Source: Luidia sarsii (lineage: Eukaryota; Echinodermata; Asteroidea; Paxillosida; Luidiidae). From it: a stretch of DNA of 64,000 nt. Within the stretch, counting starts at the first letter, position 1. Every line of letters starts with the position of its first letter. Below are positions 57,819 to 64,000 of this stretch, piece after piece. Where the stretch lies: the NCBI GenBank assembly GCA_949987565.1, contig OX465101.1, forward strand, positions 21,813,367 to 21,877,366, in the 5' to 3' direction. The notes beneath the pieces were generated by a model that ran no database searches, was not told where the DNA came from, and saw only the letters and a program-made list of their open reading frames with translations. The position numbers were made by a program, and so were the translations under genes.

Positions 57819-58195
57819 GGGTAGAGAGAGAGAGAGAGGGAGAGAGGGGGAGAGGAGAGAGGGGGAGAGAGCGAGGGAGATAGAGACAGAGACAGAGACA
57901 GGGAGACAGAGAGACAGAGAGAGAGGGAAGAGGGGAGAGAGGGAGAGAGGCAGAAAGACAAAGAGAGAGAGGGGAAATGGAGAGAGAGGGAGAGAGAGGG
58001 GGAGAGATACAGAGAGACTGAGAGGGTGGGAGAGAGAGGGGAGAGAGGGGGAGAGAGAGAGGGGGAGAGAGAGAGGGGGAAATAGGGAGAGAGAGAGAGC
58101 GAGCGAGAGAGAGAGAGGGAAATAGAGATAGAGAGACAGAGGCAGAGACAGAGAGACAGAGAGACAGACAGACATCCAGACAGAGAGACAGCGTT
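57479..58195. repeat. (GA)n purine tract with GATA and CAGA blocks
   Basis: (GA)n with a GATAGATAGATAG patch at about 57687 and CAGAGAGACAGAG patches. The block from GATAGAGACAGAGACAG through GGCAGAAAGACAAAGAGAG occurs twice (about 57690-57795 and 57880-57970), an internal duplication at a distance of about 180 bases. Confidence 0.96.
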
Positions 58196-59950
58196 GCGTG
58201 CGGTGTCTTGAGAGCGTCCGTGACCGAAATCTCAGTCACGGTCCCGGCGCCTTTGGCCCTGTCGTCTCCACCGGGCCCGCTCGGAAAATGTGCACCATGC
58301 AGATCGAGGGAGACCGGTGAGCGATAGGGGATCACAAAGTCGGTTCGTCAGGGGAAGGGACGCCGGGAATGCAGAAACAGTCCAGAGGTTTCGCAAGCGA
58401 ACGGATATACCCTATGGTTAGTGCAGCGGATACGTCATCAATTCTGACGTCATACGCCATTTGCTATCCGCTAAACGCGCGGACAGCCTGGATATCTCGC
58501 TCGCTACACGTAACGAAAAAAACGCGAAGGAAGATTAGAATTTCTAGAAAATTGTCTTTACTTTTCTGGTCCATGCGGACGTGTTCAGAAGTTAGTAGTC
58601 GCCTAATATGCACGGGCCAATTTGTGTGCGTTTCAAAGACTTCAAAGAAACACGAACTGATTAGTCTCAATGTAGGTTCACCGTATCAAAATGTGGGTCC
58701 ATGGTGTCGGAAATATAGACTTCATTTTAGACTTATTTTACACAGCGTTGGGATTGCGAAACGGCGGAATGGCCACTTACTGGTGCGGACAGCTAAAACG
58801 TATGCGTACGCGTATCCGTTCGCGTGCGAATCCTCTCTAGTATAACATAAACGAGGCGGGAGTTTCTTGTTTACCCGAGTATGGAATTGGAGCCCCAGCC
58901 CCCACCTCTTTTTTTTTTCGTCTTGAGCGAGGGGGTGGGGTTGGTGGCTTTGGAACAAATCTCCGGGGAACGGGCACCGGATCGACTAATTCCCCCTAAA
59001 TTAAGCATGGATACGTGCATGATTGCACAACTAGCATCGTGTTACAAATGGACAGGTTGTCAGAGAGTCTATCATTACCCCTACACGGCCAATATTTTCA
59101 GAATGAAATACGGCGCCCTCGGGCCATTGCACTTAGACGGGACGATGCTTTGTTGTTGTGGGGTTGTTGGGGGTGTTTTTTTCGCTTCTTCTTTTTCTTC
59201 GTTTTTGTCTTGCCTCTTCTTCTTTTGGGGGGGTTTCCAGGGCGCGCTGCCCGACCGCGTGCGCAATTACATGTATCTAATTCTCGTCAGTCGCTGCGGG
59301 CGTTCGGAGTCATTTCCTCGACGTAATGGAAGGAATTGAAGCATCAAGGAGCAACCCGGACAGAAATGTGAAACCTCAAACCCCCTTTTGTTTCTGATTC
59401 TATACAGCCGCCTTCCCCTCCCATTCCCTTCCCTTCCTTCCCCCTTCCTTTCCCTGCTTGCCCCCACCCCTAGCCCCTCTCCGCACACAACGACACCCAT
59501 CGCATAGACCTATACTCGCCTCAAGCTATGCCGGCCTGGCCCGAGTTTCAATTCCACTGCGCCTTACCGGCGATCATTGACACACTTAATTTAGCGGCGA
59601 GATGGAATCTAAATGTCGGCAAATGAAATCAACGCTTGTCCGCCGAAAAAGCCCCCCCCCCCCCAGTCCGCCACCGACCTCGCACCAATTTCCCCCACCC
59701 TCCCCCCCACCCCAATCCCTGTTTTCTCCCCGGTGAAACCGAATCGTTCTTCAATTCGTTCTTCGTTGGACTCCACACCAGTTAACTATGTAGAGCTGCG
59801 ATAGCCGAGACCACTATACAAAGCTTTGCAATTGGAAGTCGCTGGGCGCGGACGCGTGGGCACGAGTTTCATGCTCAAAACTTTAATCAGAAAAAGAAGA
59901 AGGCTACTGGGGACAGGGACACCAGTCTAGCCTCGGCATGGCCAATTCGG
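58196..59950. other. Unassigned DNA
   Basis: CpG-rich at its left end. The 158-codon frame at 58369-58845 has no domain. T-rich, C-rich and CTTCTT-type patches lie at 59170-59235, 59400-59470 and 59650-59720. No gene is supported. Confidence 0.4.
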
Positions 59951-60135
59951 GCGATTCACAATAGTGCGCCCTCAAGAGTTTGTAACACATTAGGCATTAT
60001 CACAATGCGCGAAATCTGTCGACCCCCTTGATCTCCATATTCGTACAATAACATGTATTATGGAAATCATTGGTCGACCCCATGCACGTCTGAAAATGGG
60101 TGACAGATTCCGCGCAGCGCACAATCGTGGACTCG
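59951..60135 (+). mobile_element. Relative of the 22881-23055 MITE
   Basis: ATTCACAATAGTGCGCCCTC, AAGAGTTTGTAACACATTAG, ATCACAATGCG and AAATCTGTCGACCC match the complement of the 22881-23055 element in order. The right side (GGGTGACAGATTCCGCGCAG) is an imperfect inverted copy of the left. The interior is longer and different. Confidence 0.6.
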
Positions 60136-60614
60136 CCCATATTTCATAGAGCTGCTTAAGCACACCGTTTTAATGATTCACAAGATCGCCTTGCCGGCCC
60201 TAACTTCACTTTGTTTCATGCTAAGTCGAGAATAGTGGAATACACGTCAAAACCTCAAAACCAATTGACAGCACATTGTAATGTGCTTTGTAATTATGTT
60301 TACAATTAGAAGAACTTTCATGCTCTGCAGATTTTCACGCAGAAGCGGCTCTGTGAAATGCCAATGCGATGATGAAAAATTCTTATCACCCCATTCCATG
60401 CTAAGCAAAAGTGAAAACAAGAGTGAAAATGAATTAAATGGGATTATCAAAATGAAGGAAAACGTGGGCAACGAAGCAGACGTAATGATCTAAAAGAAAA
60501 CATTCGAAGGAGCAGAGAGTACGGGGAGACGGCAGAAAAAAAGACGAGGCAAGATGGAAGAAACTATTTCAAAATGCCTAACATCTACATTATAGGAGGT
60601 TTGCGGTGACACTT
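60136..60614. other. Unassigned DNA
   Basis: AT-rich mixed sequence with no gene recognised. Confidence 0.4.
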
Positions 60615-61110
60615 TCACTAGGAAGCATACCTAACCCAACAAAATCCAACATTTGGGCAGAAATTAGGAACCCATTGGTACCTAACCTCACAGAATCCAA
60701 CAGTCTGTACATGTTGGATTTTGTTAGGTTGGGTACAGATGTGTATTATGCATTGCTGCATGACTACAGGGGGTTGTCCCCAACCCAAAAAAAATGCCAC
60801 AATGTGTCTGCTATGGCATATTCTGGTCCGGTGTTGGAGTGTGTAGCAGTGCACTACACTGGTTCCGTGGGTGAGTTTACTTTACTCACAAGCTCTTGGT
60901 CATTTTCTGGTCAGGTGTTGGAGTGTGTGGCAGTGTACTGAACATTGGTACCTAACCCAACAAACTCCAACAGTGTCTCCCTGGGCCATTGGTACCTAAT
61001 CCAACAAACTCCAACAAAATTCAGCAGCAGTATGCTATCCTTGGAATACCTAATCCAACAAATTCCAACAAAACCTGGTGTTGGATTTTGTGAGGTTGGG
61101 GAACGAAGGT
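60615..61110. repeat. Cluster of direct and inverted CCTAACCCAACAAAATCCAACA motifs
   Basis: At least five plus-strand copies of GGTACCTAACCCAACAAACT-CCAACA or variants (about 60628, 60679, 60949, 60990, 61049) and two inverted copies, TGTTGGATTTTGTTAGGTTGG (about 60713) and TGTTGGATTTTGTGAGGTTGG (about 61080). A second word, GGTGTTGGAGTGTGTAGCAGTG, is also doubled (60831 and 60915). It looks like an irregular array of terminal or subterminal repeats. No coding capacity is seen. Confidence 0.7.
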
Positions 61111-61112
61111 GT

Positions 61113-61175
61113 GCAGTATGCTCTGGCCGTCTCCTGATGACGGCCAGTGCATACTGGTCGAAACGTCGAGTTACC
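61113..61175 (+). other. Hammerhead-like element with a competing long hairpin
   Basis: CTGATGA (61134-61140), hairpin around GGCCAG-TGCATA-CTGGTC, then GAAACGTC: all conserved hammerhead words appear in order. One extra base (C) separates CTGATGA from the stem. The same bases can instead form an 18-base hairpin, CAGTATGC / TCTGGCCGTC with GACGGCCAG / TGCATACTG, around the loop TCCTGAT. The two folds exclude each other. Sequence of this form is known to me from the ends of Penelope-like and similar retroelements. Confidence 0.5.
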
Positions 61176-61825
61176 ACTCAGGTTCTTTACACCAGAACCA
61201 CACCTCTTCTTTAAGAGACCTTATGCATGGTGTCACCTATACACAGTGTCTCCTAAATTCTTTCATCCACCATGCAAAGCCTTGAGTCTCATTATTTTAA
61301 CATCTACATTGCAAAAGATTCAAGCCAGAAATACTGTCATAGTGTACAATACGTGCGTCCGCGTTAGACACATTTCCTCGACGATTTTCACGAAATAGCG
61401 AATGAGAATTTTCTCAATCGTAAAAAAATGCATGAAAACATGTAACAGATACGAAGATGGAAATCGATATAATAATTATCACATCGATCGTAATGCTGTT
61501 ACCTCACAGATCAACGTATCACAAGAACACACTTTACAATACCCATTGAAAAAAAAGGATGAACATATTATGTTTCGAAAGATGCAATTAACATTCAGAT
61601 TGCCATCTTGGAAAAGGCTTGGATAGGCTACGTGGATGGACTCGCTAGTTCCTGAAAACAGTGAGGGCTCAGCCCAAGGTCGTATTTTGGAACTTCAGAA
61701 TGTCGTTCATTACCGCACCAAAACAACTGATACTGACTTCCCTGTTGAAGATTGTTCCCATCTGGAATGCTTGGAACTTCTTATCTGGTTTTGATAGGCC
61801 TAGTTGTTTTCTAGATACTTGTTTT

Positions 61826-61864
61826 GCCTTGAAGGAAAGCCTAGCTAGGATCGTAACTTCGGGC
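61826..61864 (+). other. Degraded hairpin copy, first of a tandem pair
   Basis: TTTGCCTTGAAGGAAAGCC, TAGCTAGGATCG, TAACTTCGGGC aligns word by word with 61961-62010. The GAAAC core is changed to GTAAC. Confidence 0.35.
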
Positions 61865-61964
61865 TGTCTGACGTTTTCATAATCTCCCTCCCCTTTTGTC
61901 CTTCCTCTGTCATGTGTGTTAGTGCTTTCCTTCCCCGTACTGTCTATGTTTGTCCTTGTCACTT

Positions 61965-62010
61965 TGCCTTTGGGAAAGGTCCTGCTAGGATCGATCGATA
62001 CGTCAGGCCC
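61965..62010 (+). other. Hairpin copy, second of a tandem pair
   Basis: GCCTTTGGGAAAGG, TCCTGCTAGGATCG, ATCGATACGTCAGGCCC. It is close to 6491-6533, with GCCT and AGGC flanks kept and GAAACGTC altered to GATACGTC plus an ATCG duplication. It lies about 140 bases after the first copy in the same orientation. Confidence 0.4.
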
Positions 62011-62910
62011 TTCTTATTTGTGAGATTGATGTATTGCAGGTCATTTTAGTCAGTGAACAGTTTGCAACAGTTTTTATATTATCTTCATGTTTTCATAATC
62101 TGTACATTACAGGCCGATGTAGTCCGTTCTAATTATACGATTTTGCAGCGTCGTTTCACTTCCTATGTGTTCTTCATTTTCCAACCTTCCTACATTCCCG
62201 AATAGACCCATTAGATGTTCAGATCCAGCCTGAACCCTCTGTCGTTAATTTAGTATGCTGAGCAGTACGGCACAATTAGGCCATCACGGTGCGACGCCAG
62301 AATGGCCATAATAGCGTAAATGCGAGTACCAAGGCAAGCGACTGGATGCACGGCTCGGCATTGATCACTCGCTGTATATATACGAAGCACACATGCATTC
62401 AGGAGCCACACATCCAATTTGCTGGCTAATGGTGTCAGCCCGCGAGTGCTCCGGCCCGGATCGGTGCATCATTACGCTGCCCGTCCTATGGCGCATCATG
62501 TTTATTCGGGAGAAAGGACTTAATTGATTAAAAGCTCATGCTCTTAGCGCGCACCCCACACAGAGGACACATGAAAAAAAGAAGATCACTCAGCAAGCTG
62601 ATCTCCCTTCCCCCTCCCCCGCTGCAAACGGAAACAAAGGGAAACGGAGGAAGCCAATTCGCAAAAGCCTTTCCCTATGATCACCGCGGCCTTTCAACAA
62701 TAACATTGCCACGTCCAAATGCTTCATGACGTGGACTTATTGGCACGTCGAGTAATGTGGACGTGTGCTGCGGCATTGGGACGACATTCCCTATATACAC
62801 CAAGCGTAATGTAATGGATATTAAAGTACAGGCAGTCGGAATAAATAATCTTCCAAAGAGAAAACACGTCACCGGAATTCAAAGAGAAAGGACAGACCGT
62901 GGTAGTCCCC

Positions 62911-62948
62911 TTACGACGGGCAGAGCACATACTGCCCGAAACGTTGGT
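62911..62948 (+). other. Hairpin GGGCAG/CTGCCC with GAAACGTT tail, second copy
   Basis: ACGAC, GGGCAG, loop AGCACATA, CTGCCC, GAAACGTTGG. It has the same stem and tail as 48791-48831 with a different loop. Confidence 0.4.
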
Positions 62949-62978
62949 TTGCCAGCTTTCCTTAGAACCCGGACTCAT

Positions 62979-63275
62979 GAGAGAGAGGGAGAGAGAGAGA
63001 AAGGGGGGAGAGGGGGAAGAGGGGAGAGAAATGGGGAGAGAAAGGGAGATGGGTGGAGAGAAAGAGACAGGGAGATGGGAAAGAGAGAGAGGGGAGCGAG
63101 AGGGAGACAGACAGGGGGGAGAGAGGAAGAAAGAGGGGGGGTGGGAGAAAGAGGAGAGTGAGAGAGAGAGGAAGACAGAAAGAGGGAGCGGGTGGGAGAG
63201 ACAGAGAGAGAGGGCGAGAGAGGGGAGAGAGGAGAGAGGAAGAGAGGAAGAAGGGAGAGGGGGAGGGAGAGAGTT
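62979..63275. repeat. (GA)n purine tract
   Basis: GAGAGGGA and GGAGAGAG words on the plus strand. It starts about 30 bases after the hairpin at 62911. Arg/Glu frames are repeat translations. Confidence 0.95.
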
Positions 63276-63861
63276 AAAGAGAGATTCTACACGGTTTCAC
63301 GAGCAAGCGCTGTGCATCTCACAAGCTGAGTGTTCGTGGCAGTTCGCGATACGGGTGATCCGAGCGGGCGCCGGAGCTCGAGGTGGGAATTGGTAAAGGG
63401 CCATGGGCTAATCCGACAAGTACACATCGGCACCTTTACGGCAGTACAGCAAGCGTCATGGCGGCCCGTCCGTACATTTCCCTGGTCGCACGCTGTATAC
63501 CGGCTGCATGAAATGCCGACTATAACAGTTGTCGTTAGACGGACAGAACACCATGCAGCCATTCCTTTTAAAACACAAGCCGCAATGCAGTTTGTTCAAA
63601 GGTATTGGCAATCGAAGAGCGTGTCGCGCCAGACAATTTGTTCTAACAAGCACCTTGAAGGTAACTCAGAACATTACAAAGGGAATGGAATGTTGAGTGC
63701 CGCACAAAGTCCATTTGATGTTTGGGTTTTTTTTTGTCATCTTATATTATGAAGGTTGCCCATATGGAAGTCTTCAAACGCTAATATTGCCGAGAACTCC
63801 TGCCGTGAACGGACGGCCTTTTTAACTGCTTCAAGTCGCACAGCCCTTACATTAAAGGCTC
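63276..63861. other. Unassigned DNA
   Basis: Mixed sequence with a 140-codon frame that has no domain. No repeat is recognised. Confidence 0.4.
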
Positions 63862-64000
63862 ATCGTCCACAGATTTCCTTCTAATTTACACAGTTTGTAG
63901 ATGGTCATGATAGAACCCTGATGCTGAAATCTTACGATCTGGAATGCTGTACTTCTTGAGAAATCTTTACTCGAACATCGACAAATAGTTTACTATCCGC
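63862..64000 (+). repeat. Dispersed repeat, copy 2, cut by the window end
   Basis: It matches 42780-42925 in the same orientation (landmarks given there). The shared part runs to the last bases of the window, so the repeat continues beyond it. Confidence 0.65.

Larger units (their letters stand above)
61176..62978. other. Unassigned DNA with further GAAACGTC-type hairpins
   Basis: Apart from the hairpins at 61826, 61965 and 62911 I see AT-rich mixed sequence and frames below 100 codons. No gene is supported. Confidence 0.4.

Noticed and set aside
58369..58845. 158-codon frame
   Set aside because: Mixed composition, no recognisable domain and no splice or promoter context.
61113..61175. Canonical hammerhead ribozyme
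   Set aside because: One base too many lies between CTGATGA and the stem, and stem III is not clear. I therefore describe it as hammerhead-like only.

Overview
The window looks like non-genic DNA from a draft assembly of a metazoan, most likely a marine invertebrate. There is a 200-base run of N at 41157-41356, no operon-like gene packing, very long simple-sequence tracts, tRNA-derived SINE-like units, many short inverted-repeat (MITE-like) elements, TTAGGG-type telomere-like repeats and self-complementary TAGGCCTA-type strings. The last of these recalls echinoderms and other invertebrate deuterostomes, but that placement is a guess. I could not support a single protein-coding gene. The longest open frames are translations of GA/CT repeats, and the rest are short, domain-free and without conserved motifs.

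Layout: 1-4000 is dominated by purine-rich tracts and a (GGCT)n block. 5.2-8.5 kb holds a CCGG-flanked inverted-repeat element (copy A), a dispersed repeat tail with a hammerhead-like hairpin, and a 21-bp minisatellite interrupted by a palindromic insert. 10.8-18.8 kb has CT tracts, a MITE, a tRNA-like SINE head, a SINE-type composite repeat and an 18-bp GATGACGAGGGTGGCAAG minisatellite. 20.9-21.7 kb holds a second copy of the composite repeat, with CCGG element copy B inserted inside its tRNA-like anticodon stem. 22.9-28 kb has more MITEs and a 0.9-kb element with TTAA flanks. 29-34.4 kb carries CT, trinucleotide and GGATCGGATT satellite tracts. 38.0-38.7 kb is a head-to-head CT/GA pair. 40-47 kb is the densest transposon area: a second TTAA element in opposite orientation, several palindromic MITEs, one MITE nested in another, and a MITE with a telomere-like core inside a larger inverted-repeat pair. 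50.8-52.4 kb and 57.5-58.2 kb are long GA tracts. 55.3-55.7 kb is a CCGTCCGTTCGGC minisatellite. 56.1-56.6 kb is CCGG element copy C. 60.6-62.0 kb has a cluster of inverted/direct CCTAACCCAACA motifs followed by several hairpins ending in GAAACGTC-like sequence.

The elements show no sign of acting as a pathway. The informative part is the repeat archaeology: families can be defined from copies inside this one window, one insertion has a paralogous empty site, and seven places carry hairpin plus GAAACGTY-type tails reminiscent of the ends of Penelope-like and related retroelements. Superfamily assignments, organism and ribozyme activity are inferences that need database searches or folding.
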